Shown: positions 16,352 to 24,111, counted from the stretch's first letter. The stretch is DNA of 32,803 nucleotides from an uncultured Rhodospirillaceae bacterium (GCA_900553035.1 USCC01000011.1:1-32803); one strand, 5' to 3'. A program made the numbers and translations. The notes: a model not told the origin generated them from the letters alone.

Positions 16352-18424
16352 ATGTTAAAACAAAGTTCCAAGTCATTCTCCTATGCTTCCCTGATCAAGG
16401 ACTTACCCGCCGTGGCCTTCCAGCGTCTTCGGACACCGGAAGGACAGTTTCGTTACATTTTTGTTTCCTCAAAGGGTAAGGAAGTCCTCGGTTTTTCATT
16501 ATTTGACGAGCTTCTGACGGACGATGACGGATGCCCGGACATCGTTCACTGGAGCGATAAGGATCCGCTGGCAAAGGAAATCCGGCGTTCGGCGGAAGAG
16601 CTTTCCGTTTCGCGGGAAAAGTTCCGGGCCGTGTTGCCCTCCGGCGAAGTCAAATGGTTTTACGGCTATGCCAAACCCATCCTGAAAAAGGACGGATCCG
16701 TCCTGTGGAACGGCATCTGGGTCGACGTTTCCGCCGATAAGCGCAAGGATCAGTTCCAGAGCCTTCTTCTGGAAAATATTCAGGAAGGCATTGTTGCCTT
16801 TGACCGTCAGGGCATTATTCTGATGGCGACCCCGGCACTGGCCAAATTGCTCCAGTGCCCGGCGGAAAAGCTTGAAAACAGTAGCGTTTTTACCCTGTTC
16901 CCCGATTCGGAAGCCTCGGACGCCATCAAACACTTCCTTCTGACTCCGTACGGCGGCGTCCGGGAAAAGACCGTCTTTACGACGACGGTTCGGAATGAAG
17001 AATACGAAACCATTTCTCTGGAAATCTCTCTTTCAAAGGCGGATGAGTTCTATATCGCCGTCTTCCGTGACATTACCGAACGCCGGCAGAAAGAGCTTCA
17101 GCTCCAGTACCTGGCCTATCATGACGCGGAAACGGGTGTTGGGAACTATGCCTTTCTCAAGGACATTTTCCCGCATACGCTGGCTCAGGCCAAAAGCACG
17201 AAAACGCAGATTGCCATCCTGTCCATCGCGCCGGACAGTGTCGGACAGTTCAACGCTGTCGCGGGTCATGTCATCGGGACGCGGCTGTTGTCTGAAATGG
17301 CGAAACGGATTCAGTCCTGTCTGTCGGATCAGGATATTCTTCTGCGCACATCGGGTCATCATTTCGTCGTGCTTCTGTGCGGTTTGGAATTCACGCTTGA
17401 GGCCGAAGAGAAAATCGAGCAGATTTTAAAGGCCTTCAACACGTCGCTGGTTGTTGATGACCTGGAATTTGAAGTCTCCGTCTGCATCGGCGTCTGCTTC
17501 TGTCCTCAGGACGGCGAAAAAATTGACGACCTGATTGCCCATGCGGATCTGGCTCTGGAAAAGGCGCGAGCCGACGCCAAGGGATCCATGCGCGTTTACA
17601 CGGGCGAGCTTTCCATGCCCGCCGTCGCGAATATGAGCATGCGTAAAAAGCTGAAACAGGCGATTGAGAACGAAGATATTTTCCCGTACTTCCAGCCGCA
17701 GGTCGACATCAAAACGGGTCGCATTATCGGACTGGAGGCTCTGGCTCGCTGGAAAAGCTGTGACGGCATGATACCGCCGGCGGATTTCATTCCCGAAGCC
17801 GAAGAATACGGACTGATTGATTCTCTGGCCGAAATCATCCTGAACCAGTCGTGCCAGTGGAACGAAAAATGGTATGCCATGGGCCTGTGTTCGATTCCGG
17901 TGGCCGTCAATATTTCCGGACGCCAGTTCCATAATGAAAACCAGCTTTTGCGCCTGGTCGACAACGCGCTTGACCGTACCGGCCTTCCGCCTTACCTCCT
18001 GGAGCTGGAGCTGACGGAAAGTTCCGCCATGTACGATCCGAAAAACGCCCAGCGCATTATTCAGACGCTTCTGGACAACAACATCCGTTGCGCTCTGGAC
18101 GATTTCGGGACGGGTTATTCCTCGCTGAGTGTTCTGCGGAGCTTCCCGCTGAAAAAATTGAAAATCGACCGTTCCTTTGTCCTTCAGCTGAGCGATCCGA
18201 AAAACACGGAAATCGTCCGGGCCACCATTGCAATGGCGCATGCCCTGAACCTGTCCGTCCTGGCCGAAGGCGTGGAGAACAAACAGCATTTTGAAATTCT
18301 GAAAAACCTGGGATGTGACATTATTCAGGGGTATCTGTTCTCGCGTCCTCTTCCCGCCGAAGAAATCGAAGTCCTTCTGGCTCGCTGGGACGCGCGGATT
18401 GCGGCAACGGGACGGGCGCTGTAA
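16352..18424 (+). CDS. PAS-PAS-GGDEF(degenerate)-EAL cyclic-di-GMP phosphodiesterase
   Basis: A 690-residue soluble signalling protein. Two PAS-like domains lie at about 12-128 and 134-245 (the second ends FRDITERRQKEL), then a GGDEF-type domain at about 250-418 and an EAL domain at about 428-680. The GGDEF signature is replaced by SGHHF (334-338), so cyclase activity is very unlikely. The EAL site is intact: E462 in EAL, N520, E556 in ELTES, D583/D584 in DDFGTGYSSL, K604 in KIDRSF and E639 in AEGVE. It should hydrolyse cyclic-di-GMP to pGpG in response to a PAS-sensed cue. AAGAAGG lies seven bases before the ATG. It is a single-gene unit flanked by terminators. Confidence 0.93.
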   Translation: MLKQSSKSFSYASLIKDLPAVAFQRLRTPEGQFRYIFVSSKGKEVLGFSLFDELLTDDDGCPDIVHWSDKDPLAKEIRRSAEELSVSREKFRAVLPSGEVKWFYGYAKPILKKDGSVLWNGIWVDVSADKRKDQFQSLLLENIQEGIVAFDRQGIILMATPALAKLLQCPAEKLENSSVFTLFPDSEASDAIKHFLLTPYGGVREKTVFTTTVRNEEYETISLEISLSKADEFYIAVFRDITERRQKELQLQYLAYHDAETGVGNYAFLKDIFPHTLAQAKSTKTQIAILSIAPDSVGQFNAVAGHVIGTRLLSEMAKRIQSCLSDQDILLRTSGHHFVVLLCGLEFTLEAEEKIEQILKAFNTSLVVDDLEFEVSVCIGVCFCPQDGEKIDDLIAHADLALEKARADAKGSMRVYTGELSMPAVANMSMRKKLKQAIENEDIFPYFQPQVDIKTGRIIGLEALARWKSCDGMIPPADFIPEAEEYGLIDSLAEIILNQSCQWNEKWYAMGLCSIPVAVNISGRQFHNENQLLRLVDNALDRTGLPPYLLELELTESSAMYDPKNAQRIIQTLLDNNIRCALDDFGTGYSSLSVLRSFPLKKLKIDRSFVLQLSDPKNTEIVRATIAMAHALNLSVLAEGVENKQHFEILKNLGCDIIQGYLFSRPLPAEEIEVLLARWDARIAATGRAL

Positions 18425-18453
18425 CGAACTCCGCATCCGGGACATTCTTTCAT

Positions 18454-18481
18454 AAAGGGGGCATTCCGATGCTCCCTTTTT
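18454..18481 (+). terminator. Terminator of the EAL gene
   Basis: AAAGGGGGCAT-TCCG-ATGCTCCCTTT, a stem with one G-T wobble, followed by more T residues, 30 bases after the stop. Confidence 0.85.
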
Positions 18482-18498
18482 CCTTACCGCCGCGCCAT

Positions 18499-18525
18499 AA
18501 AAAAGCCCGCTCTGAAAGCGGGCTT
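18499..18525 (-). terminator. Terminator of the alcohol dehydrogenase gene
   Basis: AAGCCCGCT and AGCGGGCTT pair perfectly around a five-base loop, with a run of A on the left that becomes a U tail on the minus strand, directly after the dehydrogenase stop. Confidence 0.88.
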
Positions 18526-18542
18526 CTGAAAACCGGGGTACT

Positions 18543-19724
18543 CTAGCGGTAGGCTTCTTTGAGGATCCCGACCGATTCTTTCAGCGAAAGCGTATAGCGG
18601 TCCATGGCAAACAGGTTGCTCATTGTTTTATGGGCGTTGCGAGCCAGCTTTTCCATTTCATCCGGGGAAACGCCGTAATCCGACATCCTCAACCCGTCCA
18701 CGCCGCATGCCGCCTGGAGCTTTTTCAGCGCTTTCACGAAAGCATACGGCTTTTCCTCTTCGGGCAAACCGTCGGTGGATTCCCCCATGGCATGAGCCAG
18801 GTCAATGAAACGTTCCGGAATGTATCTGGCAAAGAACGAAAAATATGCGGCGGAGATCATGACCAGGGCTGCACCGTGCGTCAGTTCGGGATGGAACGCG
18901 CACATGGCCTGAGCCATTGCATATTCCGACGTACAGCTGGACAGCGCCTCGACCATTCCGGAAAGTGTGCTGGCCAAAGCCACATTCGTCCGGGCTTCCA
19001 GATTGCTTCCTTCATGAACGGCCACGGGCAGATTCGCGGAAATCAGACGTATGGCCCGCAGAGCGAAGGCATCACTGATCGGCATGGCGATTTTGGCAAT
19101 GTAGCCTTCAACGGCATGGAACAGGGCGTCAAAGCCCTGTACGGCCGTCAGAAACGGCGGAACGGAAAGCATGAGTTCGGGATCAACGACTGAAACGGCC
19201 GGATACATTGAATGAACGCCGAAACCGATTTTTTCGTTCAGAGCCGCGTTCGTGATAACGGCCCAGGAATTGGCCTCTGTTCCCGTTCCGGCGGTCGTGA
19301 TGACCGCGATGACCGGCAATGCCGGGTTTTTGACCGGCAGACCCCGGCCCGACCCGGTAACAATGTAATCCCAGTAATCGCCGGGGTTCCGGGTCATCAG
19401 GGCAATCGCCTTTGCGGCGTCAATCACACTGCCTCCGCCCAGGCCGATGACGAAATCACAGAAATTATCACGGGCGAACTGTGCGGCCTCCATCACCTGA
19501 TCCTTTGTCGGATTGGACGAGACCCCGTCATAAATCATATGATCAATCTGATGATGTTTCAGGACATCCAGAAGACGGTCAAGATATCCCTTTTCACGCA
19601 TGACACAGCCGGACGAAAGAATGACCAGAGCCAGCTTCCCGGGGAGTTTTTCCCTTTTCAGTTCATCCAGTTTCCCGGGTCCGAACAGAATTTTTGTCGG
19701 AATGTCGAAGTCGAATTCAATCAT
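18543..19724 (-). CDS. Iron-containing alcohol dehydrogenase family protein, altered metal site
   Basis: A 393-residue type III (iron-dependent) alcohol dehydrogenase. It opens IEFDFDIPTKILFGPGKL, has the NAD(P) loop FVIGLGGGSVIDAAKAIA at about 91-108, and ITTAGTGTEANSWAVI. D199 and H203 (GFDALFHAVEGY) are the first two metal ligands. In the next metal segment, where relatives from memory have His four residues apart, the sequence reads SEYAMAQAM (Y268, Q272), although H278 and H283 (FHPELTHG) remain. The third canonical ligand therefore appears lost or shifted. The ATG at 19724 has AAAGGG six bases upstream; the in-frame ATG at 19739 is less well placed. An aldehyde or alcohol redox role is expected, if the metal still binds. 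Confidence 0.88.
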   Translation of the reverse strand: MIEFDFDIPTKILFGPGKLDELKREKLPGKLALVILSSGCVMREKGYLDRLLDVLKHHQIDHMIYDGVSSNPTKDQVMEAAQFARDNFCDFVIGLGGGSVIDAAKAIALMTRNPGDYWDYIVTGSGRGLPVKNPALPVIAVITTAGTGTEANSWAVITNAALNEKIGFGVHSMYPAVSVVDPELMLSVPPFLTAVQGFDALFHAVEGYIAKIAMPISDAFALRAIRLISANLPVAVHEGSNLEARTNVALASTLSGMVEALSSCTSEYAMAQAMCAFHPELTHGAALVMISAAYFSFFARYIPERFIDLAHAMGESTDGLPEEEKPYAFVKALKKLQAACGVDGLRMSDYGVSPDEMEKLARNAHKTMSNLFAMDRYTLSLKESVGILKEAYR

Positions 19725-19804
19725 GACCTGCCCTTTCATGAAGATGAAAATTACTTCCTTATAAAATAAGCCTGTTTTGAATGCAAGCCGCCGCGTGCCG
19801 AAAT

Positions 19805-20791
19805 TCAGCGCGTCGGATGCAGGAATCCGAACGGCGTGCCCGCGTCCTCATGCCTTTCGCGGTTTTCCGGAAGGGCGGCAGGCTCTGGTTCCCGGGCGGC
19901 TTCGGCCGCGTAATATGCTGTTTCCTCTTCCGGAACGGCCTCGTACGCGGGAACTTCGTAAGCCTGTTCCGGCGCCGCATACGCTCCGGTTTCGCGGGCA
20001 TATTCCGGTTCTTCATAGACCGGTTCCGCGCCGCGGGAATAGGTCATGCCCGCCTCCATGTCGGCCGCCGCCGGTTCTTCGTAAGGTTTGTCAACCTCGC
20101 GGCACGCCTCGACAAAACGCAGATAGACACGCCCCATGGCTCCTTCTTCAAAAATTTTGGTCAGGTAATGTTCAATATCGTGTCGTTCCAGCATTGTGAA
20201 CATCTGTTCAAAACGGTAACAGAACGTATGAACGGCATGGGACAGAATCCGGTCACGCCGGAGCTGTTCCTTCAGATCGTCCTGAAATTTGGGAGAATTA
20301 TCCGCGTTTTGCAGAACGACCTTGCAGAAGGCCCATCGGTTGCCATCGCCGACACGTTGCCAGACGACTTCGGTATGGGCGGGTTGCATCAGACCGAAAC
20401 GCACCGTGATGTCCGCCAGCAGGTCGTTCAGCTCGTTAATGAACAGATCGGCGTTATGAAGGACCATGGCACTGCGGGACTGAAGCTGTGTTTCCATCAG
20501 CGTGCGAACCATCGCTTCGGCATGATCCGCAGAACGACGCGTCTGGGTCAGGAGCAGATTAATCGTCCCGCCCTGTTTTTTCAGCACCATGACGTTATAA
20601 AGCAGTCCGACGGCCATCCATAAAAAGATGACAGGCAGGAACGCCGTGCCCGCCAGCATGGCCAGATCGGGCAGCGGCAGACCGAACAGAAGAGGGAAAC
20701 CTATTTTCGCATACACATAAAAAAGGACGCCCCCCAACCACAGGAGAGAAGCGGCCACAGCGAAACTGAACAACAAAATCAGACCGATCAC
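19805..20791 (-). CDS. Unknown membrane protein with acidic low-complexity tail
   Basis: A 328-residue protein I do not recognise. Two hydrophobic helices (about 3-30 and 44-66) are followed by a soluble, helical region of about 165 residues (QTRRSADHAEAMVRTLMETQ, then FINELNDLLADITVRFGLM), and a C-terminal 90 residues dominated by Tyr, Glu, Pro and Ala with imperfect repeats such as YEEPEYARE and YEVPAYEAVPEEETAYY. The tail should be disordered and strongly acidic. The start is taken as GTG at 20791, because no ATG precedes the first helix in frame; the ribosome binding site is weak. It is transcribed away from accA. Possibly an envelope or divisome-associated scaffold, which is a guess. Confidence 0.7.
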   Translation of the reverse strand: MIGLILLFSFAVAASLLWLGGVLFYVYAKIGFPLLFGLPLPDLAMLAGTAFLPVIFLWMAVGLLYNVMVLKKQGGTINLLLTQTRRSADHAEAMVRTLMETQLQSRSAMVLHNADLFINELNDLLADITVRFGLMQPAHTEVVWQRVGDGNRWAFCKVVLQNADNSPKFQDDLKEQLRRDRILSHAVHTFCYRFEQMFTMLERHDIEHYLTKIFEEGAMGRVYLRFVEACREVDKPYEEPAAADMEAGMTYSRGAEPVYEEPEYARETGAYAAPEQAYEVPAYEAVPEEETAYYAAEAAREPEPAALPENRERHEDAGTPFGFLHPTR

Positions 20792-20824
20792 GTTTTTTAT
20801 CCCAGGAATTCAAATTTCAAAAAC

Positions 20825-20864
20825 ATGAAAAATATTGTAGCCTTTTTTTATAATTTTGCTACAA
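20825..20864 (+). promoter_or_regulatory. accA promoter with overlapping dyad
   Basis: ATGAAA (20825-20830), 18 bases and a consensus TATAAT (20849-20854) form a promoter about 100 bases before the accA start. TTGTAGC (20835-20841) and GCTACAA (20858-20864) are perfect inverted repeats flanking the -10 box with a 16-base gap, as an operator would. The binding protein is unknown. Confidence 0.5.
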
Positions 20865-20952
20865 ATTTGCTTTCCGTGTTATTTTTATCTTCTCTCGGCC
20901 GCTTCGAAAGTGGTAAAAGGATAGAAATGCGAAATTTTGTAAAGTGGTAGTC

Positions 20953-21912
20953 ATGGATCAAGAACAATATCTGGATTTTGAAAAACCGATTGCGGAATTG
21001 GAAAGCAAAATCGACGGACTGCGGCACCTGAGCAGTGCGGACGGCGTAAGTATCGCCGAGGAAATCAGCCGGCTTCAGGAAAAACTGGGCAAACAGATCC
21101 GGCAGTTGTACGCCAAACTGACCCCGTGGCAGAAAACACAGGTGGCTCGCCATCCGAACCGGCCCCACTGTGTTGATTATATCCGCGGCCTGATTACCGA
21201 CTTTGTTCCGCTGGCGGGCGACCGTCTGTTCGGCGAAGACGCCGCGATTGTCGGCGGTATCGGACGTTTCCAGGGATTTTCCGTGGTCGTCATCGGCCAG
21301 GAAAAGGGCCACGACATCGAAACGCGCATGAAACACAATTTCGGCATGGCAAAACCGGAAGGATACCGCAAAGCCATCCGCCTGATGCGCATGGCCGACC
21401 ATTTTGGCCTTCCGATCATCACGTTTGTCGATACGGCCGGGGCTTTTCCGGGGATTGAAGGCGAAGAACGCGGACAGGCCGAAGCGATTGCCAGCTGTAT
21501 TGATGAAAGCCTGGCCGTCCGGGTTCCGCTGATCAGCTGTGTCATCGGCGAAGGCGGTTCGGGCGGCGCAATTGCTATTGCCACGGCAAATCGTATTCTG
21601 ATGCTGGAAAATTCGATTTATTCCGTTATTTCGCCGGAAGGCTGCGCCTCTATCCTGTGGCGCGACGGTACGCAGGCTCAGAAAGCCGCGGAAGCGTTGC
21701 ATCTGACGGCGGCTGATTTGAAAGAGCTGAACGTCATTGATGAAATCATTCCCGAACCGGTCGGCGGCGCTCACCGCGGACGTGAGGAAGCCGTCGCCGC
21801 GGTCGGAGACGCCATTTACAAACATCTGCAGGAACTGTTGCGAATGGATCGCGACATGGTTCGGCAGGATCGGCAGGAGAAATTCCTGAAAATGACGCGG
21901 ATGGCGTCCTGA
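20953..21912 (+). CDS. accA: Acetyl-CoA carboxylase carboxyltransferase subunit alpha
   Basis: A 319-residue cytoplasmic subunit of acetyl-CoA carboxylase. With AccD it transfers the carboxyl group from biotin to acetyl-CoA, making malonyl-CoA for fatty acid synthesis. The protein begins MDQEQYLDFEKPIAELE, typical for AccA, and carries the conserved GDRLFGEDAAIVGGIG, NFGMAKPEGYRKAIRLM, TFVDTAGAFPGIEGEERGQA and GEGGSGGAIAI elements plus VISPEGCASILWRD. Length matches the family. The ATG at 20953 follows AAGTGG; a GTG nine bases upstream is also in frame but less likely. The gene stands alone with a promoter that contains a dyad, and with its own terminator. The accD and biotin subunits are not in the window. 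Confidence 0.96.
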   Translation: MDQEQYLDFEKPIAELESKIDGLRHLSSADGVSIAEEISRLQEKLGKQIRQLYAKLTPWQKTQVARHPNRPHCVDYIRGLITDFVPLAGDRLFGEDAAIVGGIGRFQGFSVVVIGQEKGHDIETRMKHNFGMAKPEGYRKAIRLMRMADHFGLPIITFVDTAGAFPGIEGEERGQAEAIASCIDESLAVRVPLISCVIGEGGSGGAIAIATANRILMLENSIYSVISPEGCASILWRDGTQAQKAAEALHLTAADLKELNVIDEIIPEPVGGAHRGREEAVAAVGDAIYKHLQELLRMDRDMVRQDRQEKFLKMTRMAS

Positions 21913-21918
21913 AAAAAT

Positions 21919-21945
21919 AAAGCACGGTTCCGACCGTGCTTTTTT
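21919..21945 (+). terminator. accA terminator
   Basis: AAGCACGGT-TCCG-ACCGTGCTT is a perfect stem with a T tail seven bases after the stop. Confidence 0.95.
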
Positions 21946-21996
21946 CTTATCCGAGCCGTTCTCCGAGAGCGAAAAACGCTTCGGACAGCCTTTCCT

Positions 21997-22069
21997 CCGC
22001 TGAGGTACAGAACGAAAAACCCGGCCTGTTTCAAAAGCCGGGTTTCGTCTTAAATCTGTTCCTCAGCGG
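21997..22069 (-). terminator. Nested long hairpin with terminator core
   Basis: The inner stem AAACCCGGC (22017-22025) with GCCGGGTTT (22037-22045) forms a minus-strand terminator with a U tail for the rubredoxin fusion gene. An outer inverted repeat, CCGCTGAGGTACAGA (21997-22011) against TCTGTTCCTCAGCGG (22055-22069), matches at 14 of 15 positions and encloses it. A second small hairpin, near 21967-21984, lies beyond. The core terminator is firm; the role of the outer arms is unknown. Confidence 0.8.
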
Positions 22070-22080
22070 GAAACTGCGCC

Positions 22081-22905
22081 TTAACGCTTCTCGAACTGAT
22101 CCTTGCCGACACCGCAGATCGGGCAGACATAATCGTCAGGCAGTTCTTCAAAGGGAACGTCGCCGTCATACACATAACCGCAGACCTTGCATACCCATTC
22201 CTCTTTTGCCGAACGGGCTTCCTTTTTGATTTCGATCTTTTCGAACTGATCCTTGCCGACGCCGCAGACCGGACAGACGTAATCGTCGGGCAGTTCTTCA
22301 AAAGGAATCGTCCCGTCATATTCATAACCGCAAACTTTGCAAACCCATTTGTAATCCATATTCTTATCTCCTTTGTTTTCTGTGTTTTCCGCCGCCGAAC
22401 CCGTTTTCCGAGCCGCCGGACCTGCCTGGAAAGCCGCCATGACACGCGGTTTCCAGGACGCCTGATATTCCGAATATCCCAATGCCGTACCGTTACCGTC
22501 CTCGGCATCCGCAACGTCGCAGAAAAACAGGACATGTGTTCCCAGATCCTTTATTTCCGTGACGCGGCAGTACAGACAGGCGGCACACCTGTCCAGAACG
22601 GGCAGTCCGTGAAATTCACTATACGGAACGTTCACCCATTTATCAACCGTCCGGGAAGACTGGAACCCGAAATTCGCGATCACAAACGGATCCGTATCGT
22701 TTGCCAGAACCGACAGTGTGAATTCCCCTGTTTCCTGAATGCATTCCCGCGTCCGTGTCCCTTTCAGACAGCAGATGACCAGCGTATCCGGCGAACAGGT
22801 CGTCTGCATGACGGCATCAACCACGCATCCGCCGAACCCGGTGCCGTTCCGGACGCCGACGACGTATAACCCGTAGGTAAGCTTGAACATTGCTTTCGGA
22901 TTCAT
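22081..22905 (-). CDS. Flavin reductase-like domain fused to two rubredoxin domains
   Basis: A 274-residue redox protein. Residues 1-160 form an FMN-binding split-barrel flavin reductase domain (opening AMFKLTYGLYVVGV, with TTCSPDTLVICCLKGTRT). Residues 161-182 are a low-complexity linker. Two nearly identical rubredoxin domains follow, with iron ligands C189, C192, C211, C214 and C239, C242, C261, C264 (CKVCGY...CPVCG and CPICG). The layout resembles the high-molecular-weight rubredoxin of anaerobes such as Moorella, which passes electrons to an oxygen- or NO-reducing flavodiiron protein, but with a second rubredoxin. A flavodiiron partner is not in the window. Start ATG has AAGGAA upstream. 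An internal start with an excellent ribosome binding site precedes the rubredoxins. Confidence 0.92.
   Translation of the reverse strand: MNPKAMFKLTYGLYVVGVRNGTGFGGCVVDAVMQTTCSPDTLVICCLKGTRTRECIQETGEFTLSVLANDTDPFVIANFGFQSSRTVDKWVNVPYSEFHGLPVLDRCAACLYCRVTEIKDLGTHVLFFCDVADAEDGNGTALGYSEYQASWKPRVMAAFQAGPAARKTGSAAENTENKGDKNMDYKWVCKVCGYEYDGTIPFEELPDDYVCPVCGVGKDQFEKIEIKKEARSAKEEWVCKVCGYVYDGDVPFEELPDDYVCPICGVGKDQFEKR
22091..22199. repeat. Rubredoxin-domain DNA repeat, copy 1
   Basis: This segment and 22241-22349 are about 109-base direct repeats at a 150-base period, one copy per rubredoxin domain. They match closely at the DNA level, mostly differing at third codon positions, which indicates a fairly recent internal duplication. 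Confidence 0.85.
22241..22349. repeat. Rubredoxin-domain DNA repeat, copy 2
   Basis: Second copy of the repeat at 22091-22199, encoding the first rubredoxin domain (the gene is on the minus strand). Confidence 0.85.
22357..22374 (-). promoter_or_regulatory. Internal ribosome binding site and ATG
   Basis: On the minus strand AAAGGAGA (22374-22367) lies eight bases (from GGAG) before an in-frame ATG (22359-22357) that begins MDYKWVCKVCGY. It could start a free 92-residue di-rubredoxin from within the fusion gene, and is better than the site of the full-length start. Confidence 0.6.
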
Positions 22906-22971
22906 TTCATTTCCTTTTCCGCTTTAATAGAGTTGACGCAAAACAATTAAAAATCAATACAGACGAATGTT

Positions 22972-24003
22972 TTAAACCGCACGCCGCGGAATGCTTTCAC
23001 GCAGACGAATCAGAAAATCCGCACCGACGGTTTCCCCGATCTCCCGAGCCAGCCGGTCGGGTGTGCAGGTTTCGCTGAACAGATCCATACTGTCACCCGG
23101 AGCGATCCGATCCGCGACCAGAGAAGCGTCCACAGCCAGATAGTTTGTCGTCGGCGTCCCCAGAACGGGCAGAAGAGTACCGCGGTAATCGACAAAGCAT
23201 CCTTCACGGTGAACGATGCCATCGCCGCTTCCGATCAGAAGAGTCGCCACCGTCGCCGGATGTTTCAGAACGGCCGCACCGTTGTAGCCGAGGCTCTCCC
23301 CCGCGCCATAACGCTCAATCCAACCGACCCGCGCCGACAGACGAACCGCCGGGCGGCTGCCTTCAAGAATTTCAGCCCCGTAAAGGGAGGCGCCGCTGCG
23401 CACCATGTCGAACCAGTACGATTCGCCCAGCGCAATACCGTATGAGGCCGCCAGACTTTTCCGCGCCGTCGGAAAACGGGCCGCCCATTTTTCAAACAGC
23501 CGCCTCTGACGGACGTTCTTTTCATCCCCGGGCCGTTCCGCACATGACAGATGTGACATCAGGAATGCAACGCGGCGGCCGGAAAGCGCCTTTTCCAAAC
23601 GGCTTTCATCACAAACGCTTAATCCCGCCATGTTCAGTCCGGTGTCCAGCCGCACGGCGATGTCCTGCTCTTCAGGAAAACGGCTCAGCGCTTCAAACGT
23701 CGAGAACACGGGAATCAGGCCGTAATGACGGCAGTCTTCGGGCGTTTCGCCGTCCATCAGCCCGTCAAAAACATAAACAGAAGCCGCCGTATGGCGCCGT
23801 ACTTCAAGTCCTTCGGCGAAGCGGTTCACGAAAAAACACCGGCACCCCGCGGCATCCAAAGCCGGAACGACGATCGGAACACCCAGTCCGTAGGCATTGG
23901 CCTTCACAACGGCTCCGACCTCGCATGGGGTGCATTTTTCACGCAGAAGGCGGAAATTGTGCTGTAAGGCATTCACGGAAACAGACAGGCAGATATTCGG
24001 CAT
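22972..24003 (-). CDS. alr: Alanine racemase family protein
   Basis: A 343-residue PLP enzyme that would interconvert L- and D-alanine for peptidoglycan. The fold starts SVSVNALQHNFRLLRE and has the PLP lysine K34 in AVVKANAYGLG, R202 with the YG motif in MVRSGASLYG, and the second catalytic base Y240 in ESLGYNG. The region that is usually a [V/C]xMD segment before the catalytic end reads LGTPTTNYLAVD, so this otherwise conserved Met-Asp pair is replaced by Thr-Asn. The ATG at 24003 is preceded by GGAGGA about eleven bases upstream; a start at 24069 would add 22 unlikely residues. The substrate may be alanine or another amino acid. It lies 66 bases from the rubredoxin fusion, possibly in one transcript. 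Confidence 0.85.
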   Translation of the reverse strand: MPNICLSVSVNALQHNFRLLREKCTPCEVGAVVKANAYGLGVPIVVPALDAAGCRCFFVNRFAEGLEVRRHTAASVYVFDGLMDGETPEDCRHYGLIPVFSTFEALSRFPEEQDIAVRLDTGLNMAGLSVCDESRLEKALSGRRVAFLMSHLSCAERPGDEKNVRQRRLFEKWAARFPTARKSLAASYGIALGESYWFDMVRSGASLYGAEILEGSRPAVRLSARVGWIERYGAGESLGYNGAAVLKHPATVATLLIGSGDGIVHREGCFVDYRGTLLPVLGTPTTNYLAVDASLVADRIAPGDSMDLFSETCTPDRLAREIGETVGADFLIRLRESIPRRAV

Positions 24004-24077
24004 TCGATAAAATTCCTCCGGCGGACGACACAGGAAGTGTACACGAAACGGCCGCCTCGCAACAATCAAAAAAAGAC

Positions 24078-24106
24078 TTGCAAAACAGACGCGAAAAGCC
24101 TATAAA
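24078..24106 (+). promoter_or_regulatory. Strong promoter of rpmI-rplT
   Basis: TTGCAA (24078-24083), a 17-base spacer and TATAAA (24101-24106) make a near-consensus promoter, about 100 bases before the rpmI start. Confidence 0.8.
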
Positions 24107-24111
24107 AAATT

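Noticed and set aside
17426..18445. Long leftward frame opposite the EAL domain
   Set aside because: It is an antisense shadow of an intact conserved gene, with no start signal and composition that mirrors the sense codons.
20848..21825. Long leftward frame opposite accA
   Set aside because: Antisense shadow; accA is complete and conserved on the plus strand.
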